A DNA stretch of 64,000 nucleotides from JACMLX01 sp040384325 (GTDB lineage Bacteria; Gemmatimonadota; Gemmatimonadetes; Gemmatimonadales; Gemmatimonadaceae): NCBI GenBank assembly GCA_040384325.1, contig JAZKJL010000003.1, forward strand, positions 682,001 through 746,000, read 5' to 3'. Under the pieces are notes generated by a model that saw only the letters and a list, made by a program, of their open reading frames with translations, was not told where the DNA came from and ran no database searches. Shown in pieces: positions 26,969-36,600 of this stretch; position 1 is the first letter of the stretch, and each line of letters opens with the position of its first letter. A program made the position numbers and the translations under genes.

Positions 26969-27769
26969 ATGAACGTCTTCGAAGCACTGGTCCTCGGCAT
27001 CGTGCAAGGGCTGGCCGAGTTCCTGCCGATCAGCTCCTCCGCACATCTGAGCCTGGTGCCGTTCATCTTCGGCTGGCAGGATCCCGGGTTGGCGTTCGAC
27101 GTGGCGCTGCATCTCGGTACGCTGGCGGCAGTGCTCTGGTACTTCAGGCAGCAGTGGATCGCACTGACGCTGGCCGGCGTGCAGATCGTGCGCACCATGC
27201 GCATCGAGGGCGAGGAGCAGTGGCGCGCCGTCTACATCGTCATCGCCACCATTCCCGGCGCGATCGGTGGCTTGTTGCTGCAGAAGTACGCCGAGACGGT
27301 CTTCCGCAACCCGCTGATCACTGCCATCACGCTGATCGTGCTGGGTGTGCTGCTGTGGGCCGCCGATCGCTACGCACCGCAGGTGCGCACGTTGCGGGAG
27401 ATCCGCTGGGTCGATGCGCTGCTGATCGGACTCGCGCAGGTGTGTGCGCTGATTCCCGGCGTGTCACGCTCCGGCGCCACGATGACGGCCGGGCGTGCCC
27501 TGGGCCTCGATCGCACCGGTGCTGCGACCTTCAGCTTCCTGATGTCGATGCCGATCACCGCGGCGGCGGCGGTGGTGAAGGTGCCCGAGGCGCTGCGTGA
27601 GGGAATCACGCTGCCGATCGTGGTCGGCATCCTTGCGTCGGGCATCAGCGGTTGGCTGGCAATCTCGGTGCTGCTGAAATTCGTCTCGACGCGCAGCTTC
27701 GGCGTTTTCGCGGTGTACCGGGTGGTGCTGGGCTGCGTGATTCTGGCGCTGCTCTACGTGCGCAGGTGA
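26969..27769 (+). CDS. uppP: Undecaprenyl-diphosphatase
   Basis: This integral membrane enzyme (BacA/UppP family) dephosphorylates undecaprenyl diphosphate to recycle the lipid carrier for peptidoglycan and other envelope polymers. Family motifs: GLAEFLPISSSAHL (11-24), FDVALHLGTL, and PGVSRSGATMTAGRALGLDR. The 266 residues form about eight hydrophobic helices. Overproduction confers bacitracin tolerance in other bacteria. Its stop overlaps birA by one base. Confidence 0.96.
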   Translation: MNVFEALVLGIVQGLAEFLPISSSAHLSLVPFIFGWQDPGLAFDVALHLGTLAAVLWYFRQQWIALTLAGVQIVRTMRIEGEEQWRAVYIVIATIPGAIGGLLLQKYAETVFRNPLITAITLIVLGVLLWAADRYAPQVRTLREIRWVDALLIGLAQVCALIPGVSRSGATMTAGRALGLDRTGAATFSFLMSMPITAAAAVVKVPEALREGITLPIVVGILASGISGWLAISVLLKFVSTRSFGVFAVYRVVLGCVILALLYVRR

Positions 27770-28527
27770 TGTTGCCCGACGGCGCGATGCTGGTTGCGTA
27801 TGATGGCGTCGACTGCGACGCACTGCAGGCGCGATCGGGTGCGTCACGGCTGGTGGCCGTGGACCACTGCGACAGCACGATGGACCTGGCACACGATCTG
27901 GCCGCTGCCGGCGCCGCGCATGGCACCGTGGTCGTGACCGAGGCGCAGGGTGCAGGGCGTGGGCGGGCGGGGAAATCGTGGGTGTCGGCACCGGGCAGCG
28001 GCGTGTGGGCGAGCGTCGTGCTGCGACCGTCGGGTGCTGCACACGGTGGCGTCCTCTCGCTGCGGGTCGGGCTCGAACTCGCCGCGCGCCTCGATGCACA
28101 CGCCGATGGCGGCGTGCGACTGAAGTGGCCCAACGACCTGTATCGCGGCGACCGCAAGCTGGCGGGGATCCTCGCCGAAGCGCGGTGGCGCGGCGCGACG
28201 CTGGAGTGGATCGTGGTGGGCGTCGGCGTGAACGTGCGCAGTCCGCGCGTGGACCCACCGGTCGCGTCACTGGATGCGGGCACGACCCGCGCCGACGTGC
28301 TCGTGCACGTGGTGCAGGCCGTCCTCGCCGCCGGAGCTTTCGATGGCGACCTGTCCGCGGACGAGTTGCAGCGCTTCGCCACGCGGGATCTCGCCGCCGG
28401 TCGCGAGATCAGCGCGCCATTGGCGGGGACGGTGCTGGGCATCTCACCCGGCGGTGGACTGCGCGTGCGCACCGCCGCCGGTGACGCGATCGCGGTGGCG
28501 GGATCGATGTCGTTCCGAACCTTCTGA
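27769..28527 (+). CDS. birA: Biotin--[acetyl-CoA-carboxylase] ligase
   Basis: It activates biotin with ATP and attaches it to the biotin carboxyl carrier protein. The catalytic loop GRGRAGKSW is at 63-71, with STMDLA (36-41), KWPNDLY and VVGVGVNV downstream. The 252-residue protein lacks the N-terminal helix-turn-helix of E. coli BirA, so it is a group I ligase without repressor function. ATG 27769 overlaps the uppP stop (TGATG); the frame is open further upstream but that part is uppP coding sequence. Confidence 0.93.
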   Translation: MLPDGAMLVAYDGVDCDALQARSGASRLVAVDHCDSTMDLAHDLAAAGAAHGTVVVTEAQGAGRGRAGKSWVSAPGSGVWASVVLRPSGAAHGGVLSLRVGLELAARLDAHADGGVRLKWPNDLYRGDRKLAGILAEARWRGATLEWIVVGVGVNVRSPRVDPPVASLDAGTTRADVLVHVVQAVLAAGAFDGDLSADELQRFATRDLAAGREISAPLAGTVLGISPGGGLRVRTAAGDAIAVAGSMSFRTF

Positions 28528-28539
28528 CGGAGCCTGGCC

Positions 28540-29325
28540 ATGCTGCTGGTGTGCGACGTGGGCAACACCGAGACCACCATCGGCGTGGCGCAGTCCGGCC
28601 GCATCGTCGCGCACTGGCGCGTGATGACCAGCGCGACGCGCACGCCACACGAGTTCGCGCTGGTGCTGCGATCGCTGCTCGACCTCGACGATGTGGCACA
28701 CGCGGCGATCGATTCGGCGGCGATCGGCTCGGTGGTGCCGGCCGTCACGTCACCACTGGCGGAAGGCATCCGGCTCGCGTTCGCCGTCACGCCACTGGTG
28801 ATCGATGCCACCAGCGCGCTGCCGATCACGCTCGACGTCGAGGAGCCGCAGACGGTGGGCGCCGATCGCATCATCAACACACTCGCCGCCAGCCGCATCT
28901 ATGCCACCGACTGCATCGTGGTGGACCTCGGCACCGCCACCACCTACGACTGCATCACGCGAGATGGTGTGTTCCTCGGCGGCGTGATCGCGCCCGGCGT
29001 GCTGACGTCGTTGGAAACACTGACGCGCCGCACGTCGAAGTTGCCGGCCACCGAGTTGCGTGCACCGGCACATGTGCTCGGCCGGCGCACCGAGGAGTGC
29101 ATCCGTTCCGGCGTCGTGTACGGTGCGGTGGATGCGATCACCGGCATCGTCGGCCGGCTGCGTGCCGAGTGGCCGACGGGCCGGGAGCCGATGGTGATCG
29201 GCACCGGTGGGCTGGCCGGCATGCTGCAGCCGTATTGCCCGGTGCTGGCGGTGGTGGACCCCGACCTGACACTGCGCGGCCTGGCGATGGCGCACGCGCT
29301 GCTGGCAGGCTCGGACGCGGACTGA
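28540..29325 (+). CDS. coaX: Type III pantothenate kinase
   Basis: CoaX phosphorylates pantothenate in the first step of coenzyme A synthesis and is insensitive to CoA feedback. The ASKHA-fold motifs are clear: DVGNTETTIG (6-15), QTVGADRIIN (about 106-115), and VDLGTATTYDCI (about 127-138). The 261-residue length is typical. It follows birA after 12 nt, a frequent pairing. It is the last gene before the groE promoter region. Confidence 0.95.
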   Translation: MLLVCDVGNTETTIGVAQSGRIVAHWRVMTSATRTPHEFALVLRSLLDLDDVAHAAIDSAAIGSVVPAVTSPLAEGIRLAFAVTPLVIDATSALPITLDVEEPQTVGADRIINTLAASRIYATDCIVVDLGTATTYDCITRDGVFLGGVIAPGVLTSLETLTRRTSKLPATELRAPAHVLGRRTEECIRSGVVYGAVDAITGIVGRLRAEWPTGREPMVIGTGGLAGMLQPYCPVLAVVDPDLTLRGLAMAHALLAGSDAD

Positions 29326-29430
29326 GCCGTGGCGGTCTCGCACGGCACGTCCGTTCGGACGCCGTAAAGTCCTGCCGTGTAACGGGTTAGCGTCGGCCGT
29401 CTGACGTAGACCGGTCCGTCGCGGCGCTGC

Positions 29431-29458
29431 TTGACGCCCTATGCGGGCTGACTACCTT
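29431..29458 (+). promoter_or_regulatory. Sigma70-type promoter of groES-groEL
   Basis: TTGACG (29431-29436), 16-bp spacer, TACCTT (29453-29458). The predicted start near 29465 sits immediately before the CIRCE element, the standard arrangement for HrcA control. Upstream (29348-29361) is a short perfect palindrome, CGTCCG-TT-CGGACG, of unknown role. Confidence 0.8.
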
Positions 29459-29465
29459 TCGCGCG

Positions 29466-29492
29466 TTAGCAGTCAACCCGTTCGAGTGCTAA
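29466..29492 (+). promoter_or_regulatory. CIRCE operator (HrcA binding site)
   Basis: TTAGCAGTC (29466-29474), 9-nt spacer, GAGTGCTAA (29484-29492). This is the CIRCE inverted repeat with one change in the left arm (TTAGCAGTC rather than TTAGCACTC). It implies repression of groESL by HrcA and induction on heat shock. hrcA is not in the window. Confidence 0.95.
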
Positions 29493-29556
29493 CAATGCGC
29501 GCGTGTCCTGGTCCGTGCGCTCCCATATGTCACACGTCAGGTCTGGAGGAAGGACG

Positions 29557-29865
29557 ATGACCACCAACAGTGCCATTGGCGCCAAGGTCACCCCGTTGGC
29601 CGATCGCGTTGTCGTGAAGCCGCTCGAAGAAGCGGAGCAGATGCGCGGCGGGCTGTACATCCCGGATACCGCGAAGGAAAAGCCGCAGCAGGGCGAGATC
29701 GTCGCCGTCGGCCCGGGCAAGTACGAAGATGGGAAGCTGGCCCCGATGACCGTGAAGGTCGGCGACCGCGTGCTGTACGGGAAGTACAGCGGCACCGAAG
29801 TCACGATCGAGGGCGAGAACGTGCTGATTCTCCGCGAGTCGGATGTACTCGCGGTCCTCGCCTGA
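29557..29865 (+). CDS. groES: Co-chaperonin GroES
   Basis: The 102-residue heptameric lid of the GroEL folding chamber. Key features: PLADRVVVKPLEEAEQ, the mobile loop GGLYIPDTAKEKPQ, and the C-terminal strands GENVLILRESDVLAVL. ATG 29557 is preceded by GGAGGA at a good distance. It is regulated by the CIRCE operator upstream and followed after 20 nt by groEL. Confidence 0.97.
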   Translation: MTTNSAIGAKVTPLADRVVVKPLEEAEQMRGGLYIPDTAKEKPQQGEIVAVGPGKYEDGKLAPMTVKVGDRVLYGKYSGTEVTIEGENVLILRESDVLAVLA

Positions 29866-29885
29866 TCACTTTCGAGGATTAACAG

Positions 29886-31526
<1,641 letters not shown>

Positions 31527-31548
31527 TCCCACGCCGGACGCAGGAACG

Positions 31549-31585
31549 AACGGGGCGGTGCATCTCACGATGCGCCGCCCCGTTT
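31549..31585 (+). terminator. Intrinsic terminator of groESL
   Basis: AACGGGGCGG-T-GCATC and GATGC-G-CCGCCCCGTT form a long stem with one mismatch and a TCAC loop, followed by TTTCG. It is placed 23 nt after the groEL stop codon. Confidence 0.9.
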
Positions 31586-31630
31586 CGCATCACTGGGTGG
31601 CGATCAGCGCCAGCCAGCCCTCGGCACCGT

Positions 31631-31969
31631 TCACGGGTCCGGCTGCACCAGCGCGTCGAGTTCCGTCGCGAGGATCGTCAGGGCGGGCACCGTGGTCGCG
31701 GCCAGGCCGCGTGGCGTCAAAGCCAGTGCCGCGACATGCCCCCGCAGCGTGGCCACGTCGCGCTCCGTGACCCAGAACTGCTCCCAGTCATCGGCGCCCT
31801 GATCCTCGGCGAACGAGTCGAGGCGATCGGCCAGGCCTGCCAGGTCGAACAGTGCGCCGCGTTCCAGCTCGCTCGCCTCGCCCTTCCGCGCCGCACCACC
31901 ACCGCGCAGCGCGCGCGTGGCATCACGCAGCGCCGCGATCCCTTCCAGCATGCGTCCGCGCCGGTCCAT
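31631..31969 (-). CDS. Hypothetical helical protein
   Basis: A 112-residue, mostly helical, acidic protein starting MDRRGRMLEGIAALRDATRA and containing DDWEQFWVTERDVATLRGH. No signal peptide, membrane helix or known motif is visible. ATG 31969 is preferred over an upstream in-frame start because it falls 11 nt after the stop of the alternate GlmU gene, as the last member of that minus-strand operon. The function is unknown. Confidence 0.65.
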   Translation of the reverse strand: MDRRGRMLEGIAALRDATRALRGGGAARKGEASELERGALFDLAGLADRLDSFAEDQGADDWEQFWVTERDVATLRGHVAALALTPRGLAATTVPALTILATELDALVQPDP

Positions 31970-31980
31970 CGTCGCGCGTG

Positions 31981-33174
31981 TCAGCGGTTGGTGCCGGTCA
32001 TCGTGTCGTGCACCGTCGACAGGCATTCACGCATGCCATCGGTGAGCGTCACCTTGCGGCGCGCCATCACCCGTTCTGCAGTCTGCAGGAACCGCGCGCG
32101 ATCGTAGACCTCACCCTGCGAGCCCCACGCGAACGGCGGCACCACGTTCGGCACCACGTCGTCGCTGATCACGTTGGCGCCGGCGCCGATGCAGCTGCCG
32201 GTGGTGAGTCGTGTCAGGATGCCGGTCTTGGCATGGTCGCCGACGATCGAGCCAAGGAACTGCAGCCCGCTGTCGGCACCGGCGAATCCCACGTGCCCGT
32301 AGGTGTTCTTGAGGTTCGACGTCACCGTGCCGGCACCGAGGTTCGTCCAGCGACCGAGGTAGCTGTGTCCGAGGAATCCGTCGTGTCCCTTGTTGGCGTG
32401 TCCGCAGATGATCGAGGTCGAGACTTCGCCGCTCACCTTGCAATGCTCGCCGATCGACACCGTGGTCCCGCTGCCGCCGACCCAGGTGGAGTGGGCACCG
32501 AGCACGAACGGGCCGGCCAATCGGGAGAAGCTGCGCACCACCGCCTGCTCGCCGATCAGCACCGCACCCTGTGTCGCGTCGATGACCACGAACGGTTCGA
32601 CGGTCGCCGATTCGGCGATGCGCACTGCGTGGTCGCCGAGGACGCGGACGTCCGCTGGCAAGTCCTGCGGCGCCGGGAGGGACATCGCCAACACCTGTGC
32701 GTCGGCGGCGAGCATCGCGGGCAGGTGACCGATCACATCCCACGCGTGCCGCAGCATCCAGCCGTCGAGAGACACCGGCGCGCGGCCGATGACGATGCCC
32801 TTGGCGCGAATGTCGCGCACGGCGGCGGCGTGCGGCAATACTGCGGCGACCACCGTGCCGTCATGTGTCCAGCTGTCGTGCGTCGTCGCCCCGGCGCGCG
32901 ACAGCGCCGGCGCGAAACTGCTCAACGCCACCACGGTGCCGGCATCCAGCATCTCGTCATCCGACAGGATGCGTTTCGACCACGGTTCCTCGAATCCCGT
33001 CAGGCGCGTGGCAGCGATCACGCCGCTGACGGTGGCACCCAGCGCCTGCGACCAGCGCTCGTGCACCAGCAGTGCGCCGACGCGCACTTCCGCCAGCGGA
33101 CGGGCTGTCGTCACGGGTGCCAGCGCATCGGACTCCGGTGCGCCGGGTGCGTGATCGAGCAGCACCAGGTTCAC
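31981..33174 (-). CDS. Alternate GlmU-type sugar nucleotidyltransferase
   Basis: This protein of 397 residues has an N-terminal GlmU_N-like region (about 1-200) with the family signature TRPLAEVRVGALLVHERW (24-41) and a C-terminal left-handed beta-helix acyltransferase region (about 200-350, with hexapeptide-like repeats and NLKNTYGHVGF). This matches the alternate GlmU family known from Bacteroidetes, proposed to make UDP-GlcNAc. The N-terminal half lacks the usual GXGTRM loop of classical GlmU, as expected for that family. It starts at GTG 33174 and overlaps the upstream gene by 4 nt (GTGA). The product could feed peptidoglycan, LPS and bacillithiol. Confidence 0.85.
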   Translation of the reverse strand: MNLVLLDHAPGAPESDALAPVTTARPLAEVRVGALLVHERWSQALGATVSGVIAATRLTGFEEPWSKRILSDDEMLDAGTVVALSSFAPALSRAGATTHDSWTHDGTVVAAVLPHAAAVRDIRAKGIVIGRAPVSLDGWMLRHAWDVIGHLPAMLAADAQVLAMSLPAPQDLPADVRVLGDHAVRIAESATVEPFVVIDATQGAVLIGEQAVVRSFSRLAGPFVLGAHSTWVGGSGTTVSIGEHCKVSGEVSTSIICGHANKGHDGFLGHSYLGRWTNLGAGTVTSNLKNTYGHVGFAGADSGLQFLGSIVGDHAKTGILTRLTTGSCIGAGANVISDDVVPNVVPPFAWGSQGEVYDRARFLQTAERVMARRKVTLTDGMRECLSTVHDTMTGTNR

Positions 33175-34196
33175 GCGCGATCCTTCAGGCGGGACGGCAG
33201 TGAGTCGATCAGCGTCTTGAGATCGGAGGCGTGTTCCTGCGTCGTGACCACCGTCAACCCGTCGATCGCCACCACCACCAGGTCCGACACGCCGTAGAGC
33301 ACCACGCTCTGCCCGTCGGCATGCACCACGTTGCCCGATGACATCACCGGGGTCACGTCGCCATGCAACGCATTGCCGGCCGCATCACCCGGTCGCACGC
33401 GGCGCAGCGCCGCCCACGTCCCGACGTCGTCCCAGCCGAACGCACCCGGCACCACGTACACGCGGTCGCTGCGCTCGAGCACACCCACGTCCACGCTGAT
33501 CGATTGCACCGCGCCGAAGAACCCTTCCAGCGTCGTCTGTGCGTTCGCGCGCGACACTTCCGGGCAGTGCGCCGCCACTTCCGCCAGGAAGCGAGACGCG
33601 CGCCAGACGAAGATGCCGGAGTTCCACAGGCAGCCACCGGCGATGAGCTCGCGGGCGCGCACCCGGTCGGGCTTCTCGAGGAATCGCGCCACACGGAACG
33701 CGACCTGGCCCATGCGTTCGCCGGGCTCGATGTAACCGAAGCCGGGATCGGGTCGCGTCGGCGTCACGCCGACGGTCACCAGCGCATCGTTGGCCTCAGC
33801 CACGTTGGCGGCGCGCAGCAGCGCGTTGCGGAATCCTTCCGCGTCACCGATCGCCCAGTCGGCGTGCACCGAAAGCATGATCGCGCTCGGATCGCGCGCC
33901 TCGATGATCCGCGCTGCCCATGCCAGTGCGGCCGCCGTGCCCGCAGGCCGTGGTTCGCAGATGATGTTCTCGGCCGGCACTTCGGGCAGCATGGCGGTGA
34001 TCGCCGGCTGCAGCGTGGCGTTGGTGAGGATCAGCATGCGCGCGCCCGGCACCAGCGGCAGCAGGCGATCGACGGCATCGCGCAGCATCGGCTGGCCAGT
34101 CACCAGTGGCAGCAGCTGTTTGGGCAACGCGGGTGTGCTGATCGGCCAGAAACGGGAGCCGACGCCACCGGCGAGAATGACGGTCCAGAGCGACAT
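33171..34196 (-). CDS. Mannose-1-phosphate guanylyltransferase
   Basis: It makes GDP-mannose from mannose-1-phosphate and GTP. The nucleotidyltransferase loop ILAGGVGSRFWPIS (7-20) and PKQLLPL (25-31), then FGYIEPGE and FLEKPD (ligand region), are all ManC-type. At 341 residues it is the short, single-function form without the C-terminal phosphomannose isomerase domain. Translated from ATG 34196. Together with the alternate GlmU gene it suggests a sugar-nucleotide supply operon for envelope glycans. Confidence 0.93.
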   Translation of the reverse strand: MSLWTVILAGGVGSRFWPISTPALPKQLLPLVTGQPMLRDAVDRLLPLVPGARMLILTNATLQPAITAMLPEVPAENIICEPRPAGTAAALAWAARIIEARDPSAIMLSVHADWAIGDAEGFRNALLRAANVAEANDALVTVGVTPTRPDPGFGYIEPGERMGQVAFRVARFLEKPDRVRARELIAGGCLWNSGIFVWRASRFLAEVAAHCPEVSRANAQTTLEGFFGAVQSISVDVGVLERSDRVYVVPGAFGWDDVGTWAALRRVRPGDAAGNALHGDVTPVMSSGNVVHADGQSVVLYGVSDLVVVAIDGLTVVTTQEHASDLKTLIDSLPSRLKDRA

Positions 34197-34249
34197 GTTT
34201 GGATGGGGGAAGCAGTTGCGTCAGGGACGCTCCCCGTGGCCGCGAGGTA

Positions 34250-34603
34250 TCAGGCCAGCGAGGCGATGTGCTGCCGCAGGCGTCGCAGTTCGCCGAGCAG
34301 CGGGGGCAGGGCGGCGGTCGGACGCGCCAGGACCACCAGCAGCGCGTCCTCGCTCATGGCCGAGATGATGGCGATGGTGCCGGGAAACTCGAGCACCGCC
34401 GTCTGCAGCTGACCGGCGCGGGCCGCCTTGCCGAGGGCATCGGCGGCGGTGAAGACGGCCGGGGAATGCGCCGCCACCTGCTCGCCGTCGAGATACGACA
34501 CCGTGTCACCATCCACCAGCAGGCCGTCGCGACCCAGCACGATGGCTGCCTCGACCCCGTCGCGGCTGCGCACGGCGTCGACCAGATCACGGATACTTGC
34601 CAT
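34250..34603 (-). CDS. Roadblock/LC7 domain protein
   Basis: The 117-residue protein is a single Roadblock/LC7 fold: MASIRDLVDAVRSRDGVEAA at the start, IVLGRDGLLVDG, and TAVLEFPGTIAIISAMSEDALLVVLA. Such MglB-like proteins act as GTPase-activating partners or scaffolds of Ras-like GTPases. No small GTPase gene lies nearby, so its partner is unknown. ATG 34603 is chosen over an upstream in-frame TTG because the fold begins there. It is divergent from the lipoprotein-serS transcript. Confidence 0.82.
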   Translation of the reverse strand: MASIRDLVDAVRSRDGVEAAIVLGRDGLLVDGDTVSYLDGEQVAAHSPAVFTAADALGKAARAGQLQTAVLEFPGTIAIISAMSEDALLVVLARPTAALPPLLGELRRLRQHIASLA

Positions 34604-34655
34604 GGGGACGGTGTAGGGAAGGGGAAGTTGGCCCAACTATCGGCGCCACAATCGC

Positions 34656-34684
34656 TTGAAGAGCTTCGATCGGTCCGGTATTCT
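34656..34684 (+). promoter_or_regulatory. Sigma70-type promoter of the lipoprotein-serS operon
   Basis: TTGAAG (34656-34661), 17-bp spacer, TATTCT (34679-34684), both near consensus. Predicted start about 34691, 35 nt upstream of the lipoprotein ATG. Confidence 0.75.
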
Positions 34685-34725
34685 ACCATTCGCACCTTGC
34701 CGTGTCACCCCGCATCCACTGCTGC

Positions 34726-35322
34726 ATGCCCCGTGTCTTCCGCGCGACGTCATTCCTGGCGCTGACGCTCTGCGCCTTCGTCGCCGCCGCCTGCGGAGAC
34801 CCGTTCCGGATCACGGCGCCGCTCGCAACCGTCACCGACAGCTTCACCGTCAGCGCCCTGTCCGGTACGCCGGCCTCGGCGCGCACCCTCTGGCGCATGG
34901 CGGGGTTTGCGCGGTATCGCCTCGACTCGATCGGCGCGCCGTTCGATCTCGGCTTCGACCTGGGCAGCGGTGGCACCATCACGGTCTATCCGGCCCGCAC
35001 CATCGCGACGCCGCCGCCCGGCACCATCTCGGCCGCGCCGATCGTCGCGCTGCAGGCCAGTGCCACGCCGTACGCCACCGCCGACCGCGCGCCGGAGTCG
35101 GGCTATCGTGCCGACACCGCGCTGGTGGTCACACGCGGCCAGACGATCTTCGTGCGCAGCAACTCCGATTTCTGCGCCAACCAGAACACCGGCGGCACGC
35201 TGCTCTACGCCAAGTTCGTGGTGGACAGCATCGACCTCGCAACGCGGACGCTGGTCGTGCGCGCCACCGTGCAGCCGAGCTGCAACTTCCGGTCGTTCGC
35301 GACCGGCGTTCCGACCTTCTGA
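34726..35322 (+). CDS. Putative lipoprotein of unknown function
   Basis: The 198-residue protein starts MPRVFRATSFLALTLCAFVA and has a type II signal peptide with lipobox VAAAC (about 20-24), predicting lipid attachment at the cysteine and envelope location. The mature part is beta-rich with SNSDFCANQN and a second cysteine in VQPSCNF that could form a disulfide. ATG 34726 gives the correct signal peptide; a GTG at 34702 is an alternative. It lies 3 nt before serS and is probably co-transcribed. The family is not recognised. Confidence 0.75.
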   Translation: MPRVFRATSFLALTLCAFVAAACGDPFRITAPLATVTDSFTVSALSGTPASARTLWRMAGFARYRLDSIGAPFDLGFDLGSGGTITVYPARTIATPPPGTISAAPIVALQASATPYATADRAPESGYRADTALVVTRGQTIFVRSNSDFCANQNTGGTLLYAKFVVDSIDLATRTLVVRATVQPSCNFRSFATGVPTF

Positions 35323-35325
35323 TCC

Positions 35326-36600
35326 ATGCATGATCTCCGGCTGGTCCGCGAGCAGCTGCACCTGCTGCGCGATGCCTTCGCCCGTCGTGAAAAACTCGAC
35401 ACGCTGGGCCCGATCCTCGACCGCCTCGAAGTGCTCGAGAAGGAGCGTCGCGCGCTGATCACGGCGGTCGAGGATCGCAAGGCACGTCGCAACCTGCTCA
35501 CGCAGGACGTGGCGCAGAAGAAGCGCGCCGGTGAGGACGCCACCGAACTGGTGGCGGAGAGCCGCGGGATCGGTTCGGAGATCGCACGTCTCGAGGCCGA
35601 CCTCTCGGCCACCGAAAGCACCGTCGAAGGCCTGATGCTCGAGTTGCCGAACATCACGCGCGACGTCGTGCCGGCCGGCAGTGAGGCGCAGAACGCCATC
35701 GTCCGCAGCTGGGGCACGCCGCGCGAGGACAGCGCCGTGCGCCCGCATTGGGACGTGGCGGGCGAGATGGGCATCCTCGACCTCGCGCGCGGTGCGAAGA
35801 TCAGCGGCTCGGGCTTCATCGTCTATCGCGGCCTGGGCGCGAAGCTCGTTCGCGCCCTGATCAACCTGATGCTCGACACGCACACCAGCGAGCATGGGTA
35901 CGAGGAGACGTGGGTGCCGCTGGTCGTCAATCGGACTTCGATGACCGGCACCGGCCAGCTGCCGAAGTTCGAGGACGACATGTACGCGTTGCACGGCGAG
36001 GAAGGGTTCCTGATCCCCACCGCCGAAGTGCCGGTGACGAACCTCTATCGCGACGAGATCCTCGACGCCGCCGAGTTGCCGAAGGCGCTCACCGCCTACA
36101 GCGCCTGCTTCCGCAAGGAAGCTGGGGCTGCCGGCAAGGACACCCGCGGCTTGCTCCGCGTTCACGAGTTCGACAAGGTGGAGCTGGTGCGGTACGCCAC
36201 CCCCGATGAGTCGCTGGCGGAGCTGGAACTGCTGACAGGGCACGCCGAGGCGATCCTGCGCAAGTTGGAGCTGCCGTATCGCGTGCTGCTGCTGGCCGCC
36301 GGTGACACGGGCTTCGCCAGCACGATGACCTACGACCTCGAAGTCTGGGCACCGGGCGTGGGCAAGTGGCTCGAAGTCTCGAGTTGCTCGAACTTCGGCG
36401 ACTTTCAGGCGCGACGCATGAACATTCGCTATCGCCCCGCGGCCGGCGAGAAGCCGCGCTTCGTGCACACGCTGAACGGGTCGGGCCTGGCGCTGCCGCG
36501 CATCATCGCCGCCCTGCTCGAGCATGGACAGCAGGCTGACGGCAGCGTGGCCATCCCGGCGGCGCTGCAGCCGTACCTGGGCACCGCACGGTTGGGCTGA
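35326..36600 (+). CDS. serS: Seryl-tRNA synthetase
   Basis: This class II synthetase charges tRNA-Ser, one of which (GGA) is encoded at 1608. The N-terminal coiled-coil tRNA-binding arm (about 30-110, rich in KKRAGEDATELVAES-type heptads) precedes the catalytic domain. That domain shows class II motif 2 FRKEAGAAGKDTRGLLRVHE and motif 3 LNGSGLALPRIIAALLEHGQ. The length of 424 is normal. ATG 35326. The last base of its stop codon is shared with the kinase start (TGATG). Confidence 0.97.
   Translation: MHDLRLVREQLHLLRDAFARREKLDTLGPILDRLEVLEKERRALITAVEDRKARRNLLTQDVAQKKRAGEDATELVAESRGIGSEIARLEADLSATESTVEGLMLELPNITRDVVPAGSEAQNAIVRSWGTPREDSAVRPHWDVAGEMGILDLARGAKISGSGFIVYRGLGAKLVRALINLMLDTHTSEHGYEETWVPLVVNRTSMTGTGQLPKFEDDMYALHGEEGFLIPTAEVPVTNLYRDEILDAAELPKALTAYSACFRKEAGAAGKDTRGLLRVHEFDKVELVRYATPDESLAELELLTGHAEAILRKLELPYRVLLLAAGDTGFASTMTYDLEVWAPGVGKWLEVSSCSNFGDFQARRMNIRYRPAAGEKPRFVHTLNGSGLALPRIIAALLEHGQQADGSVAIPAALQPYLGTARLG

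Noticed and set aside
29326..29430. Possible small RNA or extra operator upstream of the groE promoter
   Set aside because: There is a short palindrome at 29348-29361 and a stray TTAGCG, but no T-run, promoter or known RNA fold.
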